Shown: positions 8,001-15,435, numbered from the stretch's first letter. The stretch is DNA of 64,000 nucleotides from an uncultured Ruminococcus sp. (GCA_902780505.1 CACZFN010000003.1:1-64000), one strand, 5' to 3'. Notes: generated by a model not told the origin, from the letters alone. Translations and numbers: made by a program.

Positions 8001-10849
8001 TCCTTTTCCATATTTACGAGCTTGTCAAGCTGTTCGGGATCGTCTGTTACAGGTGTTTGTGCATATACCGCATCAGGCAGATAGGAACCGCTGTCTGCAA
8101 GCTCAAAAAGCTCCATAATGCTCCGGTAGGAGAGCTGTTCCTTTTTTGCCTTGAAGCCCGACTCTGCTGCAAGCTTATCATACGAGCGTTCAGCATTTTT
8201 CGCTGCTTCATAAAGTGCGTTTGACGCTCGAAAAAAATCATCTCTTATATCAAAGGAGTATTCCTTTAAGCGGCAGTATTTCAGCGGCGAATCTGCAAAG
8301 CCGTTAAGTTCCCTGCCTGCAATGCTTATTCTGTCTATAAGCTCTATTGCTTTATTATAGCTGTCCTCTGCTGCCCTTTTGTTGAAATCGTCTGCTAATG
8401 TGATTTTTCCGCTATATTCTTTGGTCTGTTCATATTTTATTATAGCGCTGTAAAGCGACATTCCAACAGGCATTTTTTTGTGCATGGCAGCGACAGTTTC
8501 GCTTAATTGTCTGCGTTTTTCTTTAAGACTTTGGGCAGATGCCGTGTACTCGTCGGCGCTTTTGATATGTCCTAATGAAAGTGTGCTTTCAAGCTGATCT
8601 AAAACAGCACGCTTTTGTGCCTTGTTTGAGTGGAGCTCTAAGCAGAACGGATCAAGCCCGATCGTCTTTAATCTGTTTTGTACTACAGATAGTGCTGCCA
8701 TTTTTTCGGCAACGAATAAAACAGACTTTCCATGATACAGGGCATTGGCTATCATGTTGGTTATTGTCTGGGATTTTCCTGTTCCGGGAGGGCCGTGAAG
8801 AACAAAGCTTTCCCCTTCACTCGCTGCATATACTGCGGAAAGCTGAGAAGAATCGATATTTGTCGGAATTGCCAACTGATCGGGTGAAAGCTTTTCATCA
8901 AGCTCTCTCGGGGAAATGTCTATACCCTTTGGCTGCCATTCCATTTTGCCGCTGATAAGTGACTGCACTACTTTGTTTTCACGCAGCTGATCACTTCTTG
9001 TGTGAATATCGTTCCACATTATAAAACGCCCGAAGGAAAACTGCCCCAGGAATGCTATTTCTTCAATATCCCACCGCTTATGCGGCAGTACAGCCCGGCG
9101 CATCGTATTGAATACAAGCTGAAGATCAACACCGCTTTCGTCCTCGGGCAAAGGGTCAAGTCCGCCGATATTTATCCCGAAATCCTGCCTCAGCATTTCA
9201 AGCAATGTCACGTTCATCTGTGTGTCTTCATTTCGTATTCTTACAGAATATGCTTTGTCAGAAATCTTTCTTATTATATCTACAGGAACAAGTACAAGCG
9301 GTGCATATCTGCGTTTTACGCTCTTATCAGTTTCATACCAGCACAAAAAGCCAAGTGCAAGATAAAGTGTATTTGCGCCGTTTTCTTCGAGTGATAGCTT
9401 GGCTTTTCTGTGCAGTTTTTTTAGTGATGCTTCAAGCTCCGCTTCCTTTAAAAATGTTCTTAATCTGCCCACCTTGAATTCAGCCTCGGCTATAGTCATA
9501 ATAAGATCCTTTGCAGTCTCGATCTCATATATTTTTGAATCCGATATCGCAAGGCTAAGCTCGGAGGGGGCAGGCATTATTTTAAAGCTTTCACCTCTTG
9601 CAAGCTCATCTTCAAGTCTTCCGAGATCTGCCGCAACGATCTGTATGCTCGAAGCGCCCGGTCTGAAATTGATAAGCCCGTTTCTTAGCGAAAGATCAAG
9701 CAGCTTTCTTTCCCAGATGTCCTGCTTGGCAACTGTTTTGACTGCATCTGTATTGGCAGTCCTCAGATCGCTCAGGTCTATCTGTGCAGGGGTAGAGGTT
9801 ATATCACCCTCTTTTCTCTCACCGAATCCTGCAAAGGAGTATTTACCGTCTGCCTGTATCGGCAGTGGCCTTATTCCGTTTCCTCTGCACCTATGTATAT
9901 CAACTGCAAGAGAAAAGCTTTTTTCATCAAGCAGGTTGTCATTTGCGTGTTTTACTGCCCTGTCAAAATCAACAGCTTTGCCTGCTACAAAATCAGTACA
10001 CTCGACAAGGCATATCGAGCTTATGCCTTCCGCAGTTCTCTTGGTCAGGGAAGAAAGGTCATCTGTTGCACAGTCGGCAAAGGTCTCGTTTTCAAGCCAG
10101 CACCCCGAAAAAGCGTGGCCTTTGATAAACACGATCAGCGGGTGAAGCCCCACAGCCTCGGCGCACGCTGAATACAATAATGACAGATCTAAGCAGGTCC
10201 CGCATTTTTGTTCAATAACACTGTGCGGCATACGAACACGCTGACCTGTCAGCTCATAGCTTGCAGGGGGCATTGTGTAGGCGATATTCTCCTCTTGCAA
10301 TGCAGCATAGATAGCAGCCATTTGCAGTTTAACTGCATTGGGGTCTTGTGTTTGGTACCCTGTAAAAGAAGGGTCATTATTCCACTTCATCAAATAATGA
10401 GCAGCCTTATTTATTATCTGCATCACAACAGGATGATTTGGGGTTATGTATGCAGCGGTAAGCTCCGGCATAATGTTTATACCCAGCCATTGGTCGGCAG
10501 CAAGTAGTGAGATCTCAGCTCTGTCGGAAATTATAGTTTCTCCATCGCAGCTTACATCGATACTTATTACACCCTCAAGCCTTTCGGTAAGGCTTGAAAG
10601 CGTTTCGGGGGATATAATTATCCTGACCGGCGAGATCTCAGCAGTTTCTTCAGGTGCGATGATAGCTATATCCGCTTCATATGATGCAGCAAATTCAGGT
10701 GAGAAGGATATTTTTATATGGATCTTCTCCGCTGCATTTTCACCTTGGTTTTCTATTCTGATGCTCCTTATAAGCGGAATATAGTTTTGCTGCATAGCAA
10801 GATTTATCTGAGCTTTGCAGTCAAGCTTTACTTTTAGCGAGTGTTCCAT
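5087..10849 (-). CDS. Giant DUF4011/SF1 helicase/Vsr-like nuclease/DUF3320 protein (Hhe-like)
   Basis: 1920-aa cytoplasmic protein. Order of parts: an N-terminal beta-sandwich-like region; a transglutaminase-like segment with GTCLDLSLLY (Cys about 219) and GHAFSGCW (His about 246); the DUF4011 signature WERKLLDLSLRNGLINFRP (about 380-398); an SF1 helicase with Walker A LHGPPGTGKSQTITNM (about 683), Walker B VIFDEASQM (about 1311), GDPKQLPP and motif VI VAVSRARQEM (about 1547); a Vsr/MTES_1575-like endonuclease fold (about 1597-1703, with FKVDIAI and LGWSVMNVHILDW); and a DUF3320-like block (PVSRNALIKKVLSAWG). This order matches Hhe, a single-gene anti-phage system reported from defence-gene surveys. 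The start has AAGGAGGG 6 nt upstream; an 11-residue-longer frame lacks a site. Long antisense frames across it are shadows. It sits beside a RloC-like ATPase, which supports a defence role. Confidence 0.88.
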   Translation of the reverse strand: MEHSLKVKLDCKAQINLAMQQNYIPLIRSIRIENQGENAAEKIHIKISFSPEFAASYEADIAIIAPEETAEISPVRIIISPETLSSLTERLEGVISIDVSCDGETIISDRAEISLLAADQWLGINIMPELTAAYITPNHPVVMQIINKAAHYLMKWNNDPSFTGYQTQDPNAVKLQMAAIYAALQEENIAYTMPPASYELTGQRVRMPHSVIEQKCGTCLDLSLLYSACAEAVGLHPLIVFIKGHAFSGCWLENETFADCATDDLSSLTKRTAEGISSICLVECTDFVAGKAVDFDRAVKHANDNLLDEKSFSLAVDIHRCRGNGIRPLPIQADGKYSFAGFGERKEGDITSTPAQIDLSDLRTANTDAVKTVAKQDIWERKLLDLSLRNGLINFRPGASSIQIVAADLGRLEDELARGESFKIMPAPSELSLAISDSKIYEIETAKDLIMTIAEAEFKVGRLRTFLKEAELEASLKKLHRKAKLSLEENGANTLYLALGFLCWYETDKSVKRRYAPLVLVPVDIIRKISDKAYSVRIRNEDTQMNVTLLEMLRQDFGINIGGLDPLPEDESGVDLQLVFNTMRRAVLPHKRWDIEEIAFLGQFSFGRFIMWNDIHTRSDQLRENKVVQSLISGKMEWQPKGIDISPRELDEKLSPDQLAIPTNIDSSQLSAVYAASEGESFVLHGPPGTGKSQTITNMIANALYHGKSVLFVAEKMAALSVVQNRLKTIGLDPFCLELHSNKAQKRAVLDQLESTLSLGHIKSADEYTASAQSLKEKRRQLSETVAAMHKKMPVGMSLYSAIIKYEQTKEYSGKITLADDFNKRAAEDSYNKAIELIDRISIAGRELNGFADSPLKYCRLKEYSFDIRDDFFRASNALYEAAKNAERSYDKLAAESGFKAKKEQLSYRSIMELFELADSGSYLPDAVYAQTPVTDDPEQLDKLVNMEKEMHELKVTLLTGFDESLLTYDINSLKLEWKTNEQKWFLSRAFGRKRLLRTLRAYSRSAESVSHDNFIDICEKVEQYQKLKGLTDELETRFAPFLGKVWQGEDTDLDHLAVCIDNTAKMRDLIVMLNDDAVTNAVRSADTHLGSAQEAIKDYKVLCDSIKNVNDRFSVDMAYVQKADDSFEALKELSKGFTDNADHLRERVVLENLLCELDSLSLGNMTDMYRCGAVDEDTMKNAFECSVSMAAARLAMSEDKRLSSFQGAQFDESIKQYKELTERFRKLTVQELISKLSAKIPTSSDGLRQGNSELSILQRAIKSGGRMLSIRSLFDSIPTLLRRICPCMLMSPISVAQYIDPGFPKFDIVIFDEASQMPTSEAVGAIARGESVVVVGDPKQLPPTSFFTAQNTDEENFDKEDLESVLDDCLALSMPQKHLLWHYRSRHESLIAFSNARFYENKLLTFPSPDDRIKKVTRVQVNGFYDKSRTRQNLAEAEAVVSEIVRRLSDEKLRRLSIGVVTFSSVQQNLIDDLLSESFVKNPKLEEWADKMYEPIFIKNLENVQGDERDVILFSIGYGPDQNGKVSMNFGPINQDGGWRRLNVAVSRARQEMIVYSVLRPDQIDLTRTRAAGVAELKSFLEFAERGTQALARNSNDLVYEHDELAGIIADELIKRGYDAKCEIGCSGFKVDIAISDNESNGEFILGIILDSFTRFSGSSVDDMRITQPGVLKGLGWSVMNVHILDWFDNPASVLAKIEEQFKLAKQAKSEHTEEDEHTRPAYDVSEFETEQTAGDELQIPAFTPCVLPIFGQPDDFTDESNIGKVISAIRKVIEAEAPVSRNALIKKVLSAWGITRKSKLILSVIDRAFTVIEHKTTDNGSFIWRIDQTPEEYCDFRSGSSDSKRKIEDICLEEICAAVIYVLKAQISLPQSDLILAVARIFGYSRVSAVEERVMMAARSAQEKGLAVIKDGMVMIIS

Positions 10850-10882
10850 AGTTGCCCTCCTTGAAGAGACGGTTTTTACCAT

Positions 10883-10911
10883 ATTATATCATATTTTGTA
10901 TAAAAAGTCTA
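10883..10911 (-). promoter_or_regulatory. Promoter of the Hhe-like gene
   Basis: TAGACT (10906-10911), 17-nt spacer and TATAAT (10883-10888) on the minus strand, 34 nt before the start codon. The -35 box is weak (4 of 6). Confidence 0.55.
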
Positions 10912-10946
10912 TATCAAAATGGTTATGAAATACGGATTATTATTTA

Positions 10947-10986
10947 AAACAGGCAGATATCTCACTTTAGAGATATCTGCCTGTTT
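10947..10986. terminator. Strong bidirectional hairpin
   Basis: Perfect 17-bp inverted repeat: AAACAGGCAGATATCTC, a 6-nt loop, then its complement ending in GTTT. A-tract and T-tract edges on both sides make it work either way. It separates the helicase promoter from the channel remnant and would stop transcripts arriving from the right on the minus strand. Confidence 0.75.
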
Positions 10987-11000
10987 GCTTTAAAAGCATT

Positions 11001-11117
11001 CTATTCTTCTTTATTTTCTCTTTTCTGATTTCTGCTGTTTATCTCATTCAAATACCCTCCGGTAATTATGCCTGAGGGAAGTGCAATAATAGCTATGCCG
11101 AACAGCGAAGATATCAT
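11001..11117 (-). pseudogene. C-terminal remnant of a voltage-gated K+ channel-type ion transporter
   Basis: The frame reads MISSLFGIAIIALPSGII and then TGGYLNEINSRN before a stop. This is the inner (S6-like) helix and tail of Kch-type ion transporters. Upstream only KELVTM remains in frame before a TGA, and no selectivity filter or voltage sensor is present. It therefore cannot make a working channel. It lies between a strong hairpin and the toxin-antitoxin genes, in a stretch that looks like genomic debris. Confidence 0.7.
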
Positions 11118-11410
11118 GGTCACTAATTCTTTGTTTCATCTATGTTTGAAGATGTTTTGTTATTAGAATTACCATTTGCTCTTTCCTAATTTGGTGAGTA
11201 TAACAAATCAAGAGTTATGGTATCTCCAGATTTCAATATCTCATGTGATCTTTCTTTAGATTTATTAGAAAGTTGATGAAAAGGCTATAAATGATGCTTT
11301 GAAAATGGCACATTAGAAATAAGATAAAAGGGCTATTGCAGATCGCAGTAGTCCTTTTTCTTTTAAATATTGTATACATCTTTTCTATCTACGAAATATT
11401 ATCTGAAAAT
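11118..11410. other. Gene-poor stretch with ORF debris and a terminator
   Basis: No intact gene is seen. A short plus-strand frame ending KVDEKAINDALKMAH before a TAG at about 11313 looks like the tail of a lost gene. A 14-bp hairpin with two G-U pairs (arms 11326-11339 and 11345-11358, AAAAGGGCTATTGC) followed by TTTTT is a plausible terminator for that lost gene. Confidence 0.5.
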
Positions 11411-11413
11411 GTA

Positions 11414-11442
11414 TTGTAATTTGCAATACAATGTGATATAAT
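11414..11442 (+). promoter_or_regulatory. Promoter and likely operator of the toxin-antitoxin pair
   Basis: TTGTAA, 17 nt, TATAAT. The stretch from 11412 to 11432 contains ATTGTA and TACAAT as inverted arms around ATTTGCAA, placed between the -35 and -10 boxes. Antitoxins of this class usually bind such a palindrome to repress their own operon; that this one does so is inference. Confidence 0.65.
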
Positions 11443-11466
11443 AGTATCAGAAAGGTGGTCGATACT

Positions 11467-11778
11467 ATGGCAGCAAGAACTGCAAATGTAACCGCAAGAG
11501 TCGAACCCGAGATCAAGGAGCAAGCCGAGGCTGTAATGGCAAAGCTGGGGATCCCCGTATCTACGGCTATAAATATGTTTTACCGTGAGATCATTCTCTG
11601 GAACGGTCTGCCGTTTAGACCGTCTGTGCCGGTAAACGAGCCGAAAGCAAGGGACGAACTGACCAAAGAAGAGTTTGATCAGAGAATGGCTGTGGGTCTT
11701 GCTCAGGCTAAAGATGGGATGTATACTCCTGCCGGAAAGGTCTATGAGAGATTGATGGGAGAGCTTGGCGATGACTAA
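11467..11778 (+). CDS. RelB/DinJ family antitoxin
   Basis: 103-aa antitoxin. The N-terminus (ARTANVTARVEPEIKEQAEAV) is the ribbon-helix-helix DNA-binding fold of the RelB/DinJ family, with the typical LGIPVSTAINMFYREI following. The acidic C-terminal half should wrap the toxin. The ATG is chosen over an in-frame GTG at 11455 because that GTG forms part of the AGGTGG ribosome site. It overlaps the toxin gene by 8 bp, so the two are translationally coupled. Confidence 0.9.
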   Translation: MAARTANVTARVEPEIKEQAEAVMAKLGIPVSTAINMFYREIILWNGLPFRPSVPVNEPKARDELTKEEFDQRMAVGLAQAKDGMYTPAGKVYERLMGELGDD

Positions 11779-12103
11779 ATACGAAGTTGAGGTCACAGCC
11801 TTTGCCGAAGCGTCAATAAGAGGGATCGCTTTCTACATCAGGAACAAGCTGAAAGCTCCGCAAGCTGCCCGAAACACAGTCAAAATGATCTTTGACGCTA
11901 TATTCGGGCTTGACACATTTCCTAACAAGGTGAAGCTGACCGAGGACGAACCTTGGCGCACCGAGGGCATACACCAGCTAATTGTCGGCAACTATTACGT
12001 TTATTTCTGGATCAACGAGCCTGAGCACAAGGTTATAGTGACCGATGTGATCTACGCCCGCAGAGACCAGATGAAGGCTATGGCTGATATGCCGATGAAC
12101 TAA
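11771..12103 (+). CDS. RelE/ParE superfamily toxin
   Basis: 110-aa toxin of the RelE/ParE fold. Typical elements are the N-terminal helices with RGIAFYIRNKLKAPQAA, the EDEPWRTEGIHQLIVGNYYVYFW strand region and the C-terminal VTDVIYARRDQ. RelE members cut mRNA on the ribosome while ParE members poison gyrase, and the sequence alone does not separate these here. The ATG follows GGGAGAGC; a TTG two codons earlier is less likely. The antitoxin stop lies within its first three codons. The pair may stabilise this debris-rich interval. Confidence 0.88.
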   Translation: MTKYEVEVTAFAEASIRGIAFYIRNKLKAPQAARNTVKMIFDAIFGLDTFPNKVKLTEDEPWRTEGIHQLIVGNYYVYFWINEPEHKVIVTDVIYARRDQMKAMADMPMN

Positions 12104-12113
12104 AAAACGGCTG

Positions 12114-12135
12114 TAGTCCACAAATAGTCCACAAA
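12114..12135. repeat. Tandem 11-bp direct repeat beside tRNA-fMet
   Basis: TAGTCCACAAA occurs twice with no spacer, about 60 bp from the 3' end of the initiator tRNA gene. Tandem short repeats next to a tRNA 3' end resemble recombinase arm sites, but no integrase is present in the window, so the role is open. Confidence 0.5.
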
Positions 12136-12149
12136 ACCACTTTTAGAGA

Positions 12150-12185
12150 CAAAAATAACGCCGCTTGGATTTCTCCAAACGGCGT
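12150..12185 (-). terminator. Rho-independent terminator of tRNA-fMet
   Basis: On the minus strand ACGCCGTTTGGA, loop GAAA, TCCAAGCGGCGT, then TATTTTTG. The stem lies 8 nt past the tRNA CCA end. Confidence 0.85.
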
Positions 12186-12192
12186 ATTTGCG

Positions 12193-12269
<77 letters not shown>

Positions 12270-12293
12270 ATATCTGTTTTTTGGTACTTATAT

Positions 12294-12322
12294 ATTATAT
12301 CACTTTTCATATGACTTGTCAA
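12294..12322 (-). promoter_or_regulatory. Promoter of tRNA-fMet
   Basis: Consensus TTGACA (12317-12322), 17 nt, TATAAT (12294-12299), about 25 nt before the mature 5' end. Confidence 0.88.
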
Positions 12323-12398
12323 TAGCAAAACGTAATTTTTTTATTTTGTTAATAATTTCAGTGCCGATTTCGTATAATCCGCACCTTTTATCCTTCAT

Positions 12399-12427
12399 TT
12401 GACACATAACTGCAAATGTGTTATACT
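12399..12427 (+). promoter_or_regulatory. Promoter of the APH-like kinase/LrgAB operon
   Basis: TTGACA, 17 nt, TATACT, ending 34 nt before the kinase ATG. Confidence 0.82.
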
Positions 12428-12461
12428 TTTAATAATGCTTAAAAGAAGGGTAAGTGACTAT

Positions 12462-13499
12462 ATGGATATCCGCAGCGCACTGTCATGGCTGACCTCTCAG
12501 CCGCCTGTGCAGATAAAAAAGCTTGAGATCAAAAACGTTCAAAAAGATTTTCGCGCAGCATTTGCCGTTACACTTCTTTCGGGTGAAAAGTATGTCCTGA
12601 AGCTTGCAGAAAATGCATTTACTGACCGTGAGCACATTAAAATGTGGCAGCGCACATCTGAGGAGTATTCTCGGCTCGGTGCATACTGCCCGAAAATACT
12701 TCTGCCCGGGGCCGGAAATGATAAACAGGAATATTTCGGGCATGATTGTTTTATGTGGGCTGAGGAATATTCCGTTTATCCGAATGTCGAACAGTTCAGC
12801 AAGGATAGGCTTACTGATGAAAACGGTTTTTTTACTTACATTGATGATGCGGTGACACTTAATGCAAGGGCTGCCGCAATGTATTTTGATCATACCGCCC
12901 TGCCTTCGGGGTATTGCCTGTTTGAACGCTTTTCATCAGATGATGATGACTGCGAAGTTTATGAAAACGCCTGTCAGTTCAAGGCTGCTGCCGATAAACT
13001 CCCCGCAAGGTACTGCGCCCGTGTAAACAGAATATGGAAGCGCTGGCAGTCGGACTTTGATAAGCTTAAAAAACTCTACCCGCAGCTTCCCCGTTCGGTG
13101 TTTCAGGCTGATATAAACTATACAAACTGCCTTGTCGATAAAAACGGCAAATTCATCGGGCTGTATGATTTTAATCTGTCGGGCAGAGATGTCTACTTAA
13201 ATCTCCTTTTTCGTGAACTGCCGTGGGTAATGTCACCCGATACACATGAAGATAAGGCGGACTATGAAATAAAATGCTTTATGCGTGGGTTAAGGACTTC
13301 GGCAAAGGTCTATAGCTTCAGCGATATCGAAGCACAGGCTGCACCGCTTATCTACCGTGTCGTCCGCCCTGTGTATGACTACTTCACCCTTATAGATGCG
13401 GGTGACGATGATAAAAAGATAACGCACTGCCTTGACTACAGTGAATATGTCCAATCAGCTTCGCATGACTTTGCTGATGCTATGGAAAGGAAAAAATAA
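12462..13499 (+). CDS. APH/choline kinase-like phosphotransferase
   Basis: 345-aa protein with a kinase-like fold of the aminoglycoside phosphotransferase family (PF01636 type). The N-lobe has GEKYVLKLAE, whose Lys should contact ATP. The catalytic loop reads VFQADINYTNCLV: the Asp and the Asn five residues later are kept, but the usual His of HxD is Gln. The metal-binding motif is YDFNLSG. Substrates in this family include antibiotics, choline and homoserine; nothing here identifies one. The start at the ATG after AGAAGGG avoids the promoter that overlaps a longer frame. Its stop overlaps the start of lrgA, so it leads a three-gene operon. An APH-like gene in front of LrgAB is unusual. Confidence 0.8.
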   Translation: MDIRSALSWLTSQPPVQIKKLEIKNVQKDFRAAFAVTLLSGEKYVLKLAENAFTDREHIKMWQRTSEEYSRLGAYCPKILLPGAGNDKQEYFGHDCFMWAEEYSVYPNVEQFSKDRLTDENGFFTYIDDAVTLNARAAAMYFDHTALPSGYCLFERFSSDDDDCEVYENACQFKAAADKLPARYCARVNRIWKRWQSDFDKLKKLYPQLPRSVFQADINYTNCLVDKNGKFIGLYDFNLSGRDVYLNLLFRELPWVMSPDTHEDKADYEIKCFMRGLRTSAKVYSFSDIEAQAAPLIYRVVRPVYDYFTLIDAGDDDKKITHCLDYSEYVQSASHDFADAMERKK

Positions 13500-13858
13500 T
13501 GAAATATATAAAGCAATTGTGCATAATCATTACTGTCACTTTTATAAGCGAGATACTCCATTCACTTATACATCTGCCCGTACCCGCAAGTATTTACGGG
13601 CTTGTGATAATGTTTGTCCTGCTTTGTACCCGTATAGTCAGGATCGATGACGTAAAGGAAACCTCTCAGTTCCTTATCGAGATCATGCCTGTGATGTTTA
13701 TTCCCGCAGGTGTCGGGCTTATGACAAGCTTTGATGTGCTAAAGCCCGTCCTGCTGCCTGTAAGCATTATAACCGTGGCTGTTACCGTTATAGTTATGGC
13801 GGTCACAGGGCGTGTGACACAGTATATTATAAGAAAGCGCTGTAATGACAATGACTGA
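13499..13858 (+). CDS. lrgA: CidA/LrgA family holin-like membrane protein
   Basis: 119-aa protein with four hydrophobic segments. The family core is EILHSLIHLPVPASIYGLVIMFVLL, followed by IMPVMFIPAGVGLM. LrgA/CidA proteins act with LrgB/CidB in murein hydrolase control, and in some firmicutes as a pyruvate or metabolite transporter. The ATG overlaps the kinase stop (TAATG) and the 3' end overlaps lrgB by 14 bp, so the three genes are co-translated. Confidence 0.9.
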   Translation: MKYIKQLCIIITVTFISEILHSLIHLPVPASIYGLVIMFVLLCTRIVRIDDVKETSQFLIEIMPVMFIPAGVGLMTSFDVLKPVLLPVSIITVAVTVIVMAVTGRVTQYIIRKRCNDND

Positions 13859-14543
13859 ACAAATGCTTGCTTCATCAGTTTTCGGGGTTTTTATAAGCCT
13901 TGTCGGGTACGGGCTCGGTGTGCTTGCAAAGAATAAAATACATAAAGGCCTTTGTAACCCACTGCTTATTTCTATCGTGTTTGTGATAGCCGTTTTAAAA
14001 CTTACAGATATCAGCTATGATACTTTCAACGCTTCCGCAAAAATGCTCAGCTTCCTGCTCACCCCCGCAACCGTTGCCCTTGCGATACCGCTTTACCTGC
14101 AAATAGAAAAGCTCAGGAAAAACCTGCTTGCTATACTGGTCGGTGTATTTTCGGGCGTTATAGCAAGTATGGGCTCGATAGCCGCAATGGCGGCACTTTT
14201 CAGCCTGTCCCATGAAGAATATGTCACACTTTTGCCAAAATCCATAACTACTGCGATCGGTATGGGCGTGTCGGAAGAACTTGGCGGTCATGTTACGATA
14301 TCGGTGGCTGTGATAGTTGTCACGGGTATTCTCGGCAACCTTATGGCAGAAGGTGTTCTCAGGCTTTTCAGGATAACCGATCCAATAGCCAAAGGCCTTG
14401 CACTCGGAACTTCCTCCCACGCAATAGGCACATCAAAAGCTATGGAGATAGGAGAGACCGAAGGTGCTATGTCAGGCCTTGCAATAGTAATAGCAGGACT
14501 TATGACTGTAATTGGCGCATCACTTTTTGCACAACTGATATAA
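13845..14543 (+). CDS. lrgB: LrgB/CidB family membrane protein
   Basis: 232-aa integral membrane partner of LrgA. Typical family sequences are FLLTPATVALAIPLYLQ, TTAIGMGVSEELGGH and LALGTSSHAIGTSKAMEIG. Six to seven hydrophobic segments are visible and the length is normal. The gene overlaps lrgA. Transcription probably ends before the tRNA-Pro promoter 37 nt downstream, though no hairpin is visible there. Confidence 0.93.
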   Translation: MTMTEQMLASSVFGVFISLVGYGLGVLAKNKIHKGLCNPLLISIVFVIAVLKLTDISYDTFNASAKMLSFLLTPATVALAIPLYLQIEKLRKNLLAILVGVFSGVIASMGSIAAMAALFSLSHEEYVTLLPKSITTAIGMGVSEELGGHVTISVAVIVVTGILGNLMAEGVLRLFRITDPIAKGLALGTSSHAIGTSKAMEIGETEGAMSGLAIVIAGLMTVIGASLFAQLI

Positions 14544-14579
14544 CGTTGTGAAAACCTTGCAAAAACCACCCCCGCGTAC

Positions 14580-14608
14580 TTGACAAAACAGAAAAAATGT
14601 AGTATAAT
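14580..14608 (+). promoter_or_regulatory. Promoter of tRNA-Pro
   Basis: TTGACA, 17 nt, TATAAT, with the mature tRNA starting 10 nt after the -10 box. Confidence 0.88.
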
Positions 14609-14617
14609 AATTGAGTT

Positions 14618-14694
14618 CGGGGCGTAACTCAGCTTGGTAGAGTGCTTGGTTTGGGACCAAGATGCCGCAGGTTCAAGTCCTGTCGCCCCGACCA
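14618..14694 (+). tRNA. tRNA-Pro (UGG)
   Basis: A 77-nt cloverleaf: acceptor CGGGGCG/CGCCCCG, D arm with GTAACTCAGCTTGGTAG, anticodon loop TTTGGGA (UGG) and T loop GGTTCAAGTCC. The CCA end is encoded. It stands alone with its own promoter and terminator. Confidence 0.96.
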
Positions 14695-14701
14695 GAACAA
14701 C

Positions 14702-14740
14702 AGCCCTTGCCGCTGAAGTGCGGCAGGGGCTTAGTTTTTT
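14702..14740 (+). terminator. Terminator of tRNA-Pro
   Basis: AGCCCTTGCCGC and GCGGCAGGGGCT arms with a 6-nt loop, then TAGTTTTTT. The T-run is also the upstream edge of the DUF3990 reading frame. Confidence 0.88.
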
Positions 14741-15328
14741 AAAAGGATCAGCATCAATATATCCGAAAAAATAACGCTTTACCACACATCACTTTATAAA
14801 CTCCCCTCGCCCGATATTCACTTCGGGCGTAAAAATGCCGACTTCGGGCAGGGGTTCTACCTGTCTGACAGCAGGATATTTTCAAAACGCTGGGCAGCCG
14901 AACGCAAAGGGTATGATACCTATATAAACCACTATATTCTTGATATGACATCACTTTCGGTCAGACGGTTTGAACGCTCACGCGAATGGTATGATTATAT
15001 ATTTGAAAACCGTTCCTTCCATAAAGATACCCTCCCGCAGTATGACCTTATTATCGGCCCCATTGCAAATGATACACTCTATGATACCTTCGGCATAACT
15101 GCAAGCGGACTGCTCTCCCCCGAACAGTCGCTCAAACTGCTTATGCTCGGCGGCGAGTATATGCAGTATGTTGTAAAAACCCCAAAGTGTGCTTCACAGC
15201 TTGAATTTATCTCGGCAGATGTCCTTGATAAAAGCGATATCGCTTCAAACAGACAGACTGTTCTTGCCGAAGAAGAACAGTTTCACAATGACTTCGCCGC
15301 GGAACTTGAAAGACTGACCGGCCAATAA
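14735..15328 (+). CDS. DUF3990 family protein without a canonical start codon
   Basis: The frame is open from a TAG at 14732-14734 and reads ITLYHTSLYKLPSPDIHFG, then NADFGQGFYLSDS, the N-terminal signature of DUF3990. This family has an ADP-ribosyltransferase-like fold and often accompanies DUF3791 in toxin-like operons. No ATG, GTG or TTG precedes the signature. An AAAAGG box is followed by ATC, ATA and ATC codons only. The first ATG (14945) would remove the signature. Either a rare start codon is used or the 5' end was lost when this gene came to lie against the tRNA-Pro terminator. No DUF3791 partner is present. The remaining 190 codons have no stop or frameshift, so decay is recent if it is decaying at all. 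Confidence 0.65.
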   Translation, partial: FFKRISINISEKITLYHTSLYKLPSPDIHFGRKNADFGQGFYLSDSRIFSKRWAAERKGYDTYINHYILDMTSLSVRRFERSREWYDYIFENRSFHKDTLPQYDLIIGPIANDTLYDTFGITASGLLSPEQSLKLLMLGGEYMQYVVKTPKCASQLEFISADVLDKSDIASNRQTVLAEEEQFHNDFAAELERLTGQ

Positions 15329-15349
15329 GACCTTTTTCGCCGCCAAATA

Positions 15350-15378
15350 TTGACAACCCCGAAAATATTGTGTATAAT
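15350..15378 (+). promoter_or_regulatory. Promoter of the Rrf2 regulator operon
   Basis: TTGACA, 17 nt, TATAAT. A 13-nt palindrome GTGTTTAAAACAC (15404-15416) lies in the leader 19 nt before the start codon and is a candidate autoregulatory operator. Confidence 0.82.
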
Positions 15379-15435
15379 ATAACAAAGCATAGTAAACCGA
15401 TAGGTGTTTAAAACACTTGTGAAAGGAGCTTTGGC

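Noticed and set aside
9399-10145. 248-aa plus-strand frame inside the Hhe-like gene
   Set aside because: It is antisense to a well-supported helicase gene, has no ribosome site and shows the Ser/Leu-rich composition of a shadow frame.
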